64,000 nt of DNA from the NCBI RefSeq assembly GCF_000154785.2, contig NC_015730.1, forward strand, positions 3,348,001 through 3,412,000, given 5' to 3'. The notes below the pieces were generated by a model. That model ran no database searches, had not been told where the DNA came from, and worked only from the letters and a program-made list of their open reading frames with translations. Below, in pieces: positions 26,351 through 35,832 of this stretch (positions are counted from its first letter, which is position 1; every line of letters starts with the position of its first letter). This stretch comes from Roseobacter litoralis Och 149 (GTDB lineage: Bacteria; Pseudomonadota; Alphaproteobacteria; Rhodobacterales; Rhodobacteraceae). The translations under genes and the position numbers were made by a program.

Positions 26351-27448
26351 ACGTTGTTGCATGGAGCAAAAAGAGGTCGGAACGCGCCCTACCCGAGACG
26401 GATTTCAGGCGTTGCGTTCGAACTTAGGGCGGCCAAGTTCAGTCATCCGGTTAAGGAAACGGACGCAAATTTTGGCTTCTGTTTGATGATTTTTGAGGGT
26501 GCGCGCCTTGAGCTTGTGCCCGATGACAGCCTTCCAACGGCCGATCTGCGTCTTGATGCGACTGTGCTGATTGTAGCCGGATGACTTCTGCCAAGCCATC
26601 CGACAGTGCGCTTCGATTTCGGTAATGTGCTGGTCCCGAATCCTCGGCTTTTGCGCGACGACGACGCTTACAACCGCGTTCTTGGGTGTTGGGATGGTGA
26701 CTTCGATCAACGGGCCGAAGTGCTCGGTCAGAGCCCTGACCGTTGGCTCGCCATCGTAAGCACCATCAGCAAGAAACTTCTCAAAAGGGCCACCGATCTG
26801 ATCCAGCAGGCCCGGCAGGAGATTGGGGTCGCCAATGTCATCCGCGGTCAATTCAGAGCAAACGATCTCTCCGCTCACAAGTTCAAGACCAAGGTGCAGA
26901 TTGCGCCAAGCACGTCGTTTACTCTTTGTTGTGTGCTTTTCCTCAAGCCATTCACCCTCGCCAAAGATCTGGAGCCCGGTGCTATCCACAAACAGTTGAA
27001 CGGGTTTGGTGGTCTCGGATGCAGTTTTGGGGGCCAAGCTCAGCCCATTGCCTCTGCGTGACATGATCGTGAAATGCGGCACCGTGGTATCAAGCCTCAT
27101 CCGCTTGGAAATAGAGCGCATCAACCCTTGCGTTTGCCGAAGCGCCTGCCTGAACACCATCCGCAACGTTAGCCACATTTCAATCGCGTAATCAGAATAC
27201 ACAGGCTGGCCATCAGGTGTCGTGCGTCGTGGAACCGGCCACACCGCAAGTACATCCTCGCTGAGCTAAACAGTCAGATCGCCACGCCGCCGCAGGCTCT
27301 CATTGTAATCGGCACCGTTGGTCATAGAACGCCTTTGCTTCGGGATTCTGGCGCGACGATCAGCGTTAAAATTGTACTGCATTTGCAGCATCCTCAAGAA
27401 GACAGACCGCACCCGATATCAGTGGACTTGAGACCCATGTAACAACGC
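26351..27448 (-). mobile_element. IS5-family element, decayed
   Basis: Imperfect inverted ends, ACGTTGTTGCATGG at 26351-26364 and the complement GCGTTGTTACATGG at 27434-27447, enclose one transposase gene on the minus strand. The size of about 1.1 kb fits. No clear target duplication was found. Confidence 0.65.
26405..27391 (-). pseudogene. IS5-family transposase with amber codon
   Basis: The gene starts MLQMQYNFNADRRARIPKQRR behind a GAGG motif, reads ADYNESLRRRGDLTV and then meets TAG at 27268-27270, where relatives have Trp. The rest is open: TPDGQPVYSDYAIE, catalytic VDSTGLQIFGEGEW, FLADGAYDGEPT and the late EIEAHCRMAWQ. The ending LNRMTELGRPKFERNA is typical. A single G-to-A change would explain the loss. 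Confidence 0.82.
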
Positions 27449-27519
27449 CCCTCTGACCCAAAATCTATGACGACGGACACTAAAGAAGGTCGCTACGCAG
27501 CGCTCAATCGGTTAGCGTA

Positions 27520-28401
27520 TTACGCATCAACTTTTTTGGGGAATACATCATAGATCGAACCCGCTTGGGTTATCCAGATGTCATCGCGGCATCGGCAAAT
27601 ATGGGTCAAAGCGCGGCGTAGGTGACGCAGGCGGTAGGGTTGGCCGACAAGATAAGGATGCAAAGCAATGCCCATCACCAAGGGTTCCGATTTCGATTGC
27701 TCCAGCATCTCGTCGAAGGTGTCGATCAGAATATCGGCAAACGCCGCAGCACCGTCTTTACGGGCAACAATGGAGGGGATGTCGTTGGCTTCTTGCGGAT
27801 ATGGGATGGAAAGAAGCGGTCCGTGCGCGGTTCTCATCCAGATGGGTTGATCGTCCATGCACCAGTTCAAGGTATAGTCATAACCTGTCTTTTTCAACAA
27901 ATCAGGCGTGACAGGACTTTCCGCAATCCAGGGCGAGAGCCAACCTTTTGGGGCTTTTTCTTCGGCCTTGGTCAGAACCTCTGTCGCTTCAACGATCAGG
28001 GCTTCTTCGTCCGCAGGGGACAGGGCGCTTTGACGCTCCGAATTGGTACGGCCATGGCCGACAATTTCATCGCCACGCGCGCTGAATGCCGCCATAAGGT
28101 CAGGTGCGTAATCATACATCGCAGAATTAGCCAGGACGCTCGCGGGCAGGTTCATTGCGTCGAACATTTCGAGCATCCGCCATGCGCCAACGCGGTTGCC
28201 ATAATCGCGCCATGCATAGTTCAGAATATCGGGTTGTGGCCCGCCGGGTGCAAGTTCTGCACCCAACCCTTCACCGAAGGCAAAGTGTTCAAGGTTCAGA
28301 CCGATATAGACGGCCAATCGTTTGCCGCCGGGCCATGAGTAATCAGATCTGGCTGTGATCGCGGTGTAATCATATCGGTCGTGGCTCTTTAATTTGATCA
28401 T
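27520..28401 (-). CDS. Polysaccharide-deacetylase-family protein, PuuE/allantoinase-like
   Basis: The 293-residue protein has the NodB-type fold segments WPGGKRLAVYIGLNLEHF near residue 24, DYGNRVGAWRMLEMFDAM, PDLMAAFSARGDEIVGHG with the metal-site His, and LHPYLVGQPYRLRHL. These match the branch that includes the cofactor-independent allantoinase PuuE, which opens ring amides, more than chitooligosaccharide deacetylases. It is the last gene of the operon with an amidohydrolase and an NMT1-type transporter, and its ATG overlaps the previous stop as ATGA. I infer hydrolysis of a cyclic ureide or related N-heterocycle. Confidence 0.78.
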   Translation of the reverse strand: MIKLKSHDRYDYTAITARSDYSWPGGKRLAVYIGLNLEHFAFGEGLGAELAPGGPQPDILNYAWRDYGNRVGAWRMLEMFDAMNLPASVLANSAMYDYAPDLMAAFSARGDEIVGHGRTNSERQSALSPADEEALIVEATEVLTKAEEKAPKGWLSPWIAESPVTPDLLKKTGYDYTLNWCMDDQPIWMRTAHGPLLSIPYPQEANDIPSIVARKDGAAAFADILIDTFDEMLEQSKSEPLVMGIALHPYLVGQPYRLRHLRRALTHICRCRDDIWITQAGSIYDVFPKKVDA

Positions 28402-28823
28402 AACGGAGCCTCGGACAAGCCTGCCTTTTCAAGCAGTATTTCTGCGCTGTCGTTCCAAACATTGGTGCTTACGATCTGACCGTTGCGGACAACAAAGCTG
28501 TCCATATAGCGATTGGTATCGAACGTCGTGCCATCAAGCCATTCGCCGTAGAGATAGCCCGTATTGTAAACATGAACGTCCCCCGTTGCCGGATCATGGG
28601 CGGCATCGGTGCGCAGAAACTTCTTCTTCACCCACTTATAACGCTTAGCGTTGAAGGCGGCCGTCTGGTCCGGCCCGGTGAATTTACGGCCACCGGTAAA
28701 GGTGATATCAAAATCATCCGACACATAGGCGCGCGCACCCACTGGGTCAGGCACCATTGAACGTTCGAGATAAGCTTCGACAATCATTTTCGCGGCGATG
28801 GCGGGGTCGGTTTTCTGGTCCAT
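28398..28823 (-). CDS. NTF2/SnoaL-like protein
   Basis: The 141-residue protein starts at the ATG behind AGAGGA. It shows the cone-barrel pattern of NTF2-like proteins: MIVEAYLERSMVPDP, ARAYVSDDFDITFTGG, then paired strands GDVHVYNTGYLYGEW and RYMDSFVVRNGQIVS. Such proteins serve as small hydrolases, isomerases or binding proteins. It is translationally coupled to the PuuE-like gene and follows the amidohydrolase gene by 14 bases. Its exact reaction is unknown. Confidence 0.7.
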   Translation of the reverse strand: MDQKTDPAIAAKMIVEAYLERSMVPDPVGARAYVSDDFDITFTGGRKFTGPDQTAAFNAKRYKWVKKKFLRTDAAHDPATGDVHVYNTGYLYGEWLDGTTFDTNRYMDSFVVRNGQIVSTNVWNDSAEILLEKAGLSEAPL

Positions 28824-28837
28824 AATATCCTCTTTCA

Positions 28838-30301
28838 TTACGGAAGGTGAGCTGTGCAATGGCGCTGGCAAAAGCCTTTGACCACTTCGGCAGCGGCGGC
28901 ATTCATCGTACGGGCCCCGACGTTGGCGTGGGTTATGCGATCTGCCGCCACCAAAGCGCGTTGGCGCAGAGCCGCTTCGTCCAAGGTCAGGATCCGGTCG
29001 TCAGAAAATACCATTTGCCCCGCAATCATCACCTCGCGTACGGCGGCCCCTGTTTCTGCCATGACGATCTGGTCCAGTGTCGTGCGCTGCGGTGTGTAGT
29101 GACAATAGCTTTGATCGAGGAATACCAAATCCGCAGCCCAACCTAGCGCAATCTGGCCCACGCTGTCGAACCCCAGCAGACGTGCGCTGCCACGCGTCGC
29201 CATGTCAAAGGCCTCTGTTGTGCGCACCCATTGTTCGCTGTCAGATGTGTTTACACGGCTCAGCGTGGTGGCAAGGCGCATTGCCTCGAACATGTTCTGG
29301 CCGTCGGATGTATTACTTGCATCGGTGCCGATTCCCATCGCGACACCGGCATCTGCAAGCCTGCGCAGAGGGGCGATCCCAGAGCCGAGCCGGAGATTGC
29401 TCATCGGATTGTGCGAAATGCCTGCCTCGGCCGCGGCCAGCAACGTCATTTCTGCTTCAGATAGCCAGACGCCGTGCGCACCGCTGAACCGGGGCGATAG
29501 GACGCCAAGTTCGGACAGATGTTCGCCGAGTGATGTGCCAAACTTGCGTTGTGCCATGACCTGTTGCAGCCGCGTTTCTGCCAAATGGGTCTGGAGCGGC
29601 ATAGAGATGTCGTCGGACAGATGGGCGCAGGCTTGCAGGAAGGCGTCCGAACAATGCAGCGGGATGGTTGGACCAAGCCCTGGGCGCACACGACCCGTAG
29701 GCACGGGCCAGTTTCTTAGTGCCTGATCGCATACGGCCAATGTGCTGCGCCAATCAGGCAGCGTTATGGCTGCGACGGCCTCTCTTAATGGGCCCTCAAA
29801 GGTATCCAGCAGTCCAGGCAGGGCTTGATAAATCGTCTGATCCGCGATCATCGGTGCCACAACTGCGCGTAGACCCACATCATGATAGGCATGTGCGACC
29901 GCATATGTGCCCTCAACCGTTGGTCCGGGCAGTTCGATGAAAAGATCGAAACAACTGGTGCAGCCTTTGCGGATCAACTCTACCGCAGAGAGCTGCGCAC
30001 ATAAGGCCAGATCGTCGTGGCTGCGGTCAAGGTTCAGCCAAGCCGAACCTGCTAGGAATGTTTCAAGGATCGCATCGTCTGGAACACCTCCACGCGCCAA
30101 TGCGCCGTGCGAATGGGTGTGCCCGTTAACAAGGCCGGGAATGATGATGCGTCCGGTGGCATCAAAAGGCTTTGCATCAGCGACGGTTTCACTCTTGGGC
30201 AGGATCGCCGCGATCTGATCTTTGTCGATGAGAAGTGATACTTCAGCAAAATTGTCGTTTTCAACAAAAACTTGAGCGCCCCGGATCAGAGTTTTGGTCA
30301 T
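28838..30301 (-). CDS. TRZ/ATZ-type amidohydrolase (cytosine/guanine-deaminase-like)
   Basis: The 487-residue protein has the metal-binding NGHTHSHGALARGG near residue 62, THLAET near 245, SGAHGVWLSEAEM near 277 and GIGTDASNTSDGQNMFEA near 325, the full set for a metal-dependent TRZ/ATZ amidohydrolase. These enzymes hydrolyse amino groups from purines, pyrimidines or triazines. I start at the ATG at 30301, because the upstream extension carries no family sequence. Position beside an NMT1-type transporter and a PuuE-like hydrolase suggests that it deaminates an imported N-heterocycle. Confidence 0.85.
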   Translation of the reverse strand: MTKTLIRGAQVFVENDNFAEVSLLIDKDQIAAILPKSETVADAKPFDATGRIIIPGLVNGHTHSHGALARGGVPDDAILETFLAGSAWLNLDRSHDDLALCAQLSAVELIRKGCTSCFDLFIELPGPTVEGTYAVAHAYHDVGLRAVVAPMIADQTIYQALPGLLDTFEGPLREAVAAITLPDWRSTLAVCDQALRNWPVPTGRVRPGLGPTIPLHCSDAFLQACAHLSDDISMPLQTHLAETRLQQVMAQRKFGTSLGEHLSELGVLSPRFSGAHGVWLSEAEMTLLAAAEAGISHNPMSNLRLGSGIAPLRRLADAGVAMGIGTDASNTSDGQNMFEAMRLATTLSRVNTSDSEQWVRTTEAFDMATRGSARLLGFDSVGQIALGWAADLVFLDQSYCHYTPQRTTLDQIVMAETGAAVREVMIAGQMVFSDDRILTLDEAALRQRALVAADRITHANVGARTMNAAAAEVVKGFCQRHCTAHLP

Positions 30302-30369
30302 GTGCCCACGGTTTCCAGACGAAGAACATGCGCCAAAGCAAGAGCCTTGGCGCATGTATATTCGATTAC

Positions 30370-31395
30370 TTAGTTCAGCGTCACTTCGAAGGCGCGCGCG
30401 TCCACGGGCGGCAGGAATGAGCGGTCAAAGATTTCGGACGCTTCGGGCAGTCGATCAAGGTCATAGCCTTTGGCGACAATTTCGATCGACCGCGTCAGTC
30501 GTTCGTCCACCAGATCACCCATGCCGATTTCAGTCACTTCAGGCGCGTTCATCAGGTTTGTCAGCGCGAACTCAAGGCGAGCAAGTTCAAGCTCAGGGTT
30601 AATAAGGTTATCAAAAGCCATAATCGCCTCGACCGAGCTGTCTTGATTAGCAGCCACTTCCATTGTGGCCTTGTTCACCGCGCGTACCAGACCGGCCACC
30701 GCTTCGGGATTTTCAGCCATCAGTTTGCGCGACACCATCATGCCGTTAGAATACAGGTCCATGCCGTAGTCTTCGAAGTTGAACCAGTTGTAGTCGTTGG
30801 CAGGGTCTTGGCGGTTCGCGATCAGGTTGAACCAGCTTGTCGAAGTAAAGACGAATGCACCGTCGATATCACCACGGATCATCATCGGCTCTTGCAGGTT
30901 CGGCGCCATACTTTCCTGCGATACCAATTCGAGGTCGATGCCGTTCAGTTCCGCAAAGACTGGGAATAAGCGGGTTGTCGGCGTACCCTGTGCACCACCG
31001 AGTGTCTTGCCCTCAAAATCAGCGGGCGTTTCGATGCCTGCCGTCTTTGGCGTTACAATCGCGAATGGAGGGCGGTTCCACAGCTGGTACACCATGACAG
31101 GCGCTTCACCGGGGCGGGCGGCTGCGTTTTGGATGATGGCATTAATGTCGCCAAAACCTGCATCGTAAGCCCCGCCCATGATGCGCGTCACGGTCGCAGC
31201 CGATCCCTCGCCTTGGTCGATGGTGACGTTCAGGCCTTCGTCTTCAAAGTAGCCTTTATTCAGCGCCAGAAGAAACGGCGCGTCGGACCCTTGGGTTTTC
31301 CAGCCCAGCGTGAAGCGGATATCGGTCATATCTGCAAGGGCGGGAACGGCTCCGACCATGAGTGTGAGGGCTGCACCGAACAGAGAGTGTTTCAT
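30370..31395 (-). CDS. ABC transporter binding protein, NMT1/SsuA/ThiY type
   Basis: The 341-residue protein has a signal peptide (MKHSLFGAALTLMVGAVPALA) and the family core RFTLGWKTQGSDAPFLLALNKGYFEDEGL and DQGEGSAATVTRIMGG. Family members bind pyrimidine precursors, sulfonates or nitrogen heterocycles. The motif PFLLALNKGYFEDEG resembles ThiY and riboflavin/pyrimidine binders. It is followed by the amidohydrolase gene and preceded by permease and ATPase genes, so it is the ligand receptor of this system. Confidence 0.85.
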   Translation of the reverse strand: MKHSLFGAALTLMVGAVPALADMTDIRFTLGWKTQGSDAPFLLALNKGYFEDEGLNVTIDQGEGSAATVTRIMGGAYDAGFGDINAIIQNAAARPGEAPVMVYQLWNRPPFAIVTPKTAGIETPADFEGKTLGGAQGTPTTRLFPVFAELNGIDLELVSQESMAPNLQEPMMIRGDIDGAFVFTSTSWFNLIANRQDPANDYNWFNFEDYGMDLYSNGMMVSRKLMAENPEAVAGLVRAVNKATMEVAANQDSSVEAIMAFDNLINPELELARLEFALTNLMNAPEVTEIGMGDLVDERLTRSIEIVAKGYDLDRLPEASEIFDRSFLPPVDARAFEVTLN

Positions 31396-31437
31396 GGGAA
31401 GGTCCTTTTCGATTGGATGGAGGAGAGAGACGGATAA

Positions 31438-32211
31438 TTAGGTAATGGCAATGTCATTGCCGCGCGTGGCCCAGCCGGTCACGCGCGCTTCAAGCCATGA
31501 GAAGAGCGCGTAAAGGGCAACACCCATCAGGGCGAGGATGATCAATCCAGCAAAAACAAGCGAGACTTGGAAGTTCGAAGAGGCCGTCATCATCACGTTG
31601 CCGATGCCCATGTTGGACGCGACCGTTTCCGATAGAACCGCACCGACGAAAGCCAGCGTGATTGCCACCTTCAAAGAGGCAAAGAAGTAAGGCATTGCGC
31701 GTGGCAGACCGACATTCCAAAGGATCTCAGATTTTGACGCGCCAAGCGTTTTGAGAACGTCCTCAAGCTCGGGCTCTGTAGTGGCAAGGCCTGTGGCGAT
31801 ATTCACGACGATTGGGAAGACGCAGATCACCATCGCGGTCAGGATTGCAGGCGTTGTGCCCGAGCCGAACCAAAGAACAAAGATCGGCACAACTGCCACT
31901 TTGGGAATTGAGGAAAACCCGACCAGCAATGGATAGGCAACCGCATAAGCCACTTTAGATGTGCCTACAATCACTCCCAAGGTAACGCCGATCATAACCC
32001 CAAGCGAGAACCCGATCAGCGTAGAATAGAGCGTTTGCAGGATATGTGGCCAGAGCACAGGAAAGCGGGTCCACATCGTGACCAGAATTTCAGATGGCCG
32101 CGGCAGAACGAGGTCCGACACGTTCAGGACGATGCATAGCACCTCCCATGTCAGGAAAAACCCGATGATTAGCGACGTCGAGAGTACCCGAATGCGTTGT
32201 TTATCAGTCAT
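31438..32211 (-). CDS. ABC transporter permease, SsuC/ThiX type
   Basis: The 257-residue membrane protein has about six hydrophobic segments and the EAA-like loop LEDVLKTLGASKSEILWNVGLPRAMPYF near residue 150. It is the single permease of the NMT1-type importer, acting as a homodimer. It lies ten bases after the ATPase gene and 42 before the binding protein. Confidence 0.9.
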   Translation of the reverse strand: MTDKQRIRVLSTSLIIGFFLTWEVLCIVLNVSDLVLPRPSEILVTMWTRFPVLWPHILQTLYSTLIGFSLGVMIGVTLGVIVGTSKVAYAVAYPLLVGFSSIPKVAVVPIFVLWFGSGTTPAILTAMVICVFPIVVNIATGLATTEPELEDVLKTLGASKSEILWNVGLPRAMPYFFASLKVAITLAFVGAVLSETVASNMGIGNVMMTASSNFQVSLVFAGLIILALMGVALYALFSWLEARVTGWATRGNDIAIT

Positions 32212-32220
32212 GGCGCGGCC

Positions 32221-33075
32221 TTATGTGCTGCGAACTTGCGCGATAAGTTCGCGCAGTCCTTGGGTCATTTCGACAAATTCCGGGCTGTAGATCATGCCAA
32301 TATCGCGGGGCATCGGGATGTCTACAGGTTCATCCGAGATGATACGCCCCGGACGCGCGCTCATCACGCAGATGCGGTTAGCAAGGTATCCGGCTTCGCG
32401 CAGGTCATGGGTGACCAAAAGAACGGTCGGCTTGCGGTCGAGATACAGTTTTTGCATGATTTGCCACAGTTCTTCGCGGGTGAACTGGTCAAGCGCCCCG
32501 AAGGGTTCATCGAGCAGCAGAAGATCAGGCTCGTGGATCAAGGACCGGCATAGATTCGATCGTTGCAACATCCCGCCTGACAGCTGCCACGGAAAGTGGC
32601 TGGCGAAATCCTTCAAACCCACTTGCCCAAGCAGATCATGCACACGGTCACGGAACGCGCCGGTCTTATCTTTGCGATAACTGTGTTTGAACGGCTCAAC
32701 TATCTTAAGCGGCATCATAATGTTCTGCTCAATCGTGAGCCATGGAAGCATGGTTGGGTTTTGAAATGCCATACCGATACGCAACTCTTTGGCCTTCGCC
32801 TCTTTACCGCCGACCAGAACCAGACCCGCACTTGGCTGGATAAGGTTGCTCACAAGCTTAAGGATCGTGGACTTGCCGCAACCGGAAGGGCCGACAAGAG
32901 CGAGAAAATCGCCTTTTTCCATCTTCAGCTTCGTGGGCGACAGGGCGGTGACTGCTTTTTCTCCACTGCCGAAAACAACAGAGGCGTTATCCAGTTCCAA
33001 CGCCGGTCGAGGATGAGCGCTGGCAGGCTTGGCCTGCTGCGCGGCGACTGCGGGTATGCTAGCTGTCATGTTCAT
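32221..33075 (-). CDS. ABC transporter ATP-binding protein, SsuB/ThiZ type
   Basis: The 284-residue ATPase has Walker A GPSGCGKSTILKLV near residue 63, signature LSGGMLQRSNLCRSL, Walker B LLLLDEPFGALDQ and VLLVTHDLREA. The order ATPase, permease, binding protein, amidohydrolase runs downstream. Two ATGs two codons apart are possible starts. An Ala/Pro-rich leader of about 25 residues precedes the conserved domain. Confidence 0.9.
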   Translation of the reverse strand: MNMTASIPAVAAQQAKPASAHPRPALELDNASVVFGSGEKAVTALSPTKLKMEKGDFLALVGPSGCGKSTILKLVSNLIQPSAGLVLVGGKEAKAKELRIGMAFQNPTMLPWLTIEQNIMMPLKIVEPFKHSYRKDKTGAFRDRVHDLLGQVGLKDFASHFPWQLSGGMLQRSNLCRSLIHEPDLLLLDEPFGALDQFTREELWQIMQKLYLDRKPTVLLVTHDLREAGYLANRICVMSARPGRIISDEPVDIPMPRDIGMIYSPEFVEMTQGLRELIAQVRST

Positions 33076-33250
33076 GCCAGAGAGCTAGCAGCGGCAAGGA
33101 CTGAAGTGGGAAGCAGTTAAGTAAATGAAAATTGAATTATTTCGGGTCTGCCTACTTATTGGGCTGTTTTCATGTACTCCGAGCAAGGATTATACATATG
33201 CAGAGGTATACCGCCGCATGACCCAAACGTGAGACAAGGCAACGCGTCGC

Positions 33251-33895
33251 TTATCTGACGGCGCTGTTAACCATGTCCAAAACATGCTGACGGCGGTCAC
33301 GTCGCCAGTCACTTCCAGACACATTGAGCCCGAAGGTGGCTGACAATGTGTGGCTGGCATTAATGTGGTGCGCACTTAAAGCGACAATGCTGACGTAAAG
33401 TTGCAAAGCATCAATTTCTGCCCGAAACACACCCTCGGCATGGCCGCGCTTCAGCACATCGGAAATATTGTCTAAGAACGGTGCCGACATCTGCTGGATT
33501 TCCGGTATCTGGGCGATAAAGCGCCCCCCGAGAAGGTTCTCGCTGCGGATAATGGACAGGAAGGCCGTATTGTTTTCAAAGAAATCAAACGTTGTCTCGG
33601 TCAGTCGCATGATTGCCTGTTCAGGTGGCAGGGTATCCAGATGCAGAGCGACCTCGCGCTTGCGGATCTCGGAATAAATGCTGCGCAGTGCTGCCTCGTA
33701 AAGGCGCTCTTTATTGTCGAAATAATGGTAGATAAGCCGCGCGTTACACCCTGCGCTTTTCGCTATCTGATGGACCTTTGCGCCATTGTATCCATGCGAT
33801 ACAAATTCATTCAATGCCGCCTCAAGGATTTGGGCTTTGGTGCGCTCTGGATCACGCGTGCGAATGGGCTTGGATCTGGCAAGGGTATTTTTCAT
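33251..33895 (-). CDS. TetR-family transcriptional regulator
   Basis: The 214-residue protein has the TetR helix-turn-helix at residues about 20-65: RTKAQILEAALNEFVSHGYNGAKVHQIAKSAGCNARLIYHYFDNKERLYEAAL. The C-terminal two thirds are helical and ligand-binding. It lies 175 bp upstream of the NMT1-type operon in the same direction and is the obvious candidate regulator of that operon. A ligand of purine or pyrimidine type, as for RutR, is plausible but not shown. Confidence 0.85.
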   Translation of the reverse strand: MKNTLARSKPIRTRDPERTKAQILEAALNEFVSHGYNGAKVHQIAKSAGCNARLIYHYFDNKERLYEAALRSIYSEIRKREVALHLDTLPPEQAIMRLTETTFDFFENNTAFLSIIRSENLLGGRFIAQIPEIQQMSAPFLDNISDVLKRGHAEGVFRAEIDALQLYVSIVALSAHHINASHTLSATFGLNVSGSDWRRDRRQHVLDMVNSAVR

Positions 33896-34489
33896 ATTTC
33901 AGCGCTACCAGTAGGTGACATCTTGTCAACCCTGGTGGCCTGTTCCGGATGACTTGCACCTTGATACAACCATCGGCTCGATATCGCCTGTGTTTCATGC
34001 GCCGCAGAGTAAACAAGTGCGGAAAATATTTCGACCGAAACCAAGTCTTCAAAACTCATTTTTGAAAGGCCACGATAGGCATTGGGCCGACTGGAAACGG
34101 TCGGATTATCCAAGAAGTTACCTGCCATCAGATTTAGTATTCTAGATCATCCAAAAGGCAGCCAGTTCATTTGCTGATACCCAGATCAGAAAACTCCGCA
34201 TTTCGATCATTTGGCTCAAGAAAGTTCTGCGGTCTGCATGAATGCCCTGTGTGGATAGCTCCTGCATAGCAAGACATATTTGAAGTAATTTCGCACTGGT
34301 CAGAAGCAGACGTGTGTCCGGCCTGTTTGCGCGGCACTCGTAGCCGCCGGCCCTGATGGTTTCCGCGACCAAGTCCCAAACGGCTTATCGAACAACAATG
34401 TGTCCTGGACATTCGACGGGGTGTCTTGGTTGGCGGGCTGACTGTGCGCCATCATTTCGTAGGTCTTGCTGTCTCGGGTGTTCCTTTTG
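33896..34489. other. Region with no confident gene, left of IS110
   Basis: Minus-strand open frames of 76-78 codons at 33892-34128 (SKMSFEDLVSVEIFSALVYS) and 34142-34372 (GGYECRANRPDTRLLLTSAK) have some protein-like character but no recognised motif. They may be remnants of a gene cut by the IS110 element. I cannot support either as a functional gene. Confidence 0.35.
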
Positions 34490-35509
34490 TTAGGCTGTGT
34501 GAGGCCGGTAGTATTCGTTCTTGGTTAACACCGCCCAGACAATTCGAGCAGTCTTGTTTGCCATTGCAACGGTCGCCAGTCGAGCAGGTTTGCGCTCAAG
34601 AAGGCCGATAGCCCATGGATCGACGCGGTCAGGATTCACTTTCATTTGCCGCAATCTCGCTGTCATCCCGGTCACCAAAAGACGCCGAATGTATCGGTCA
34701 CCCATTTTTGTGATCCGTCCTAATCGTTCTTTTCCGCCACTCGACATGTTCAGAGGTGTGAGCCCCAGCCACGCTGCAAATTGTCGACCATTCTTAAACT
34801 GTTTTGCGTCGCCGATAGTGGCAACAATGGCGGACGCGGTCACAGGGCCAACGCCTGGGATCGTGCGCAACAGCATAACGCGTTTGTCCAGTTTCGAATG
34901 AAGTCGCATGCGCATCTCGTACCAGCGGAACCGGAGATGCATAGCGACAAGTTGGTGGCTAAGTTGTTTCAGAACATCAATTGCGATTTGCGGAAGGGCG
35001 GGCTTTTCTCCCTCCAGAACACCTTTGGCGTATTTGACTGCGGCTCCGGTTCCTTGTGGAATGATGACACCAAACTCGGCGAGCAAACTGCGAAGCATGT
35101 TGCTGAGTTGTGTTCGTTGCCTGACGATCAAATCGCGCGCACAATGCAGGAACAAGACGGCCTGCTGTTCCTCGGATTTGGGCGCAACAAACCGCATCGT
35201 CGGGCGTGTCACCGCTTCACATATAGCTTCGGCATCATTCGCGTCAGATTTGCCGCGTTTGACATAGGGCTTCACATAATTGGCTGGGATCAAGCGAACA
35301 TCGTGCCCAAGCTTGGTCAGTTCTCGCGCCCAATAGTGGCTGGACCCGCATGCCTCCATGCCGATCAAACAGGGCTCCAGATTGATGAAGAACTGCATGA
35401 GTTGTGCGCGCCGGATCGCTCGATTGAAGACAACCTCCCCATCCTCAGTAATTCCGTGAACCTGAAAAACATGTTTGGCCAGATCGATACCGATTGTTGT
35501 AACTTGCAT
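34490..35509 (-). CDS. IS110-family transposase
   Basis: The 339-residue protein is intact from the ATG behind GGAGCTACCCA. It starts MQVTTIGIDLAKHVFQVHG with the first catalytic Asp, continues VKRGKSDANDAEAICEA, and has the C-terminal domain TIPGVGPVTASAIVATIGD, FAAWLGLTPLNMSSGGKERLG and GDRYIRRLLV with the conserved Ser. It is a DEDD transposase of the IS110 class, now known to use a bridge RNA encoded in the IS flanks. The flanking non-coding sequence (34380-34489 and 35510-35640) could contain that RNA. Confidence 0.9.
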   Translation of the reverse strand: MQVTTIGIDLAKHVFQVHGITEDGEVVFNRAIRRAQLMQFFINLEPCLIGMEACGSSHYWARELTKLGHDVRLIPANYVKPYVKRGKSDANDAEAICEAVTRPTMRFVAPKSEEQQAVLFLHCARDLIVRQRTQLSNMLRSLLAEFGVIIPQGTGAAVKYAKGVLEGEKPALPQIAIDVLKQLSHQLVAMHLRFRWYEMRMRLHSKLDKRVMLLRTIPGVGPVTASAIVATIGDAKQFKNGRQFAAWLGLTPLNMSSGGKERLGRITKMGDRYIRRLLVTGMTARLRQMKVNPDRVDPWAIGLLERKPARLATVAMANKTARIVWAVLTKNEYYRPHTA

Positions 35510-35832
35510 TGGGTAGCTCCTTTCATAGCAGTGATAGACAACTGCAGTATGGCGCATTGCGACGCCGGGTGGAGCAGGAGCTATCCACACCAACCGGGGC
35601 GGGCAAACTGCAGTACAGCATCGTGTGTAGCAGCTGGTCGTCTGCTAAGGGCTACTCGTGTCTGACCGGTTACCTCGATATTGGAAGGTGCATGTATACA
35701 GAGTTATTGTCCGTTTCTAAGATGTCGTTGATCTCTCAGGTCATCAGCGAATGAAAAAGAGCAAGGTTCTGTCGAGAAAATATAGCGACCATGGCCCCCG
35801 GTGCACAAAAGCCCGAGAAGTAGCAAACAGGA
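35510..35832. other. Non-coding flank right of IS110
   Basis: No gene is visible. The first 100 bases (on the 5' side of the transposase) are where IS110-group elements carry a structured RNA. I see GC-rich segments around 35570-35610 but cannot fold them with confidence. The remainder separates the IS from the LysR gene. Confidence 0.35.
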
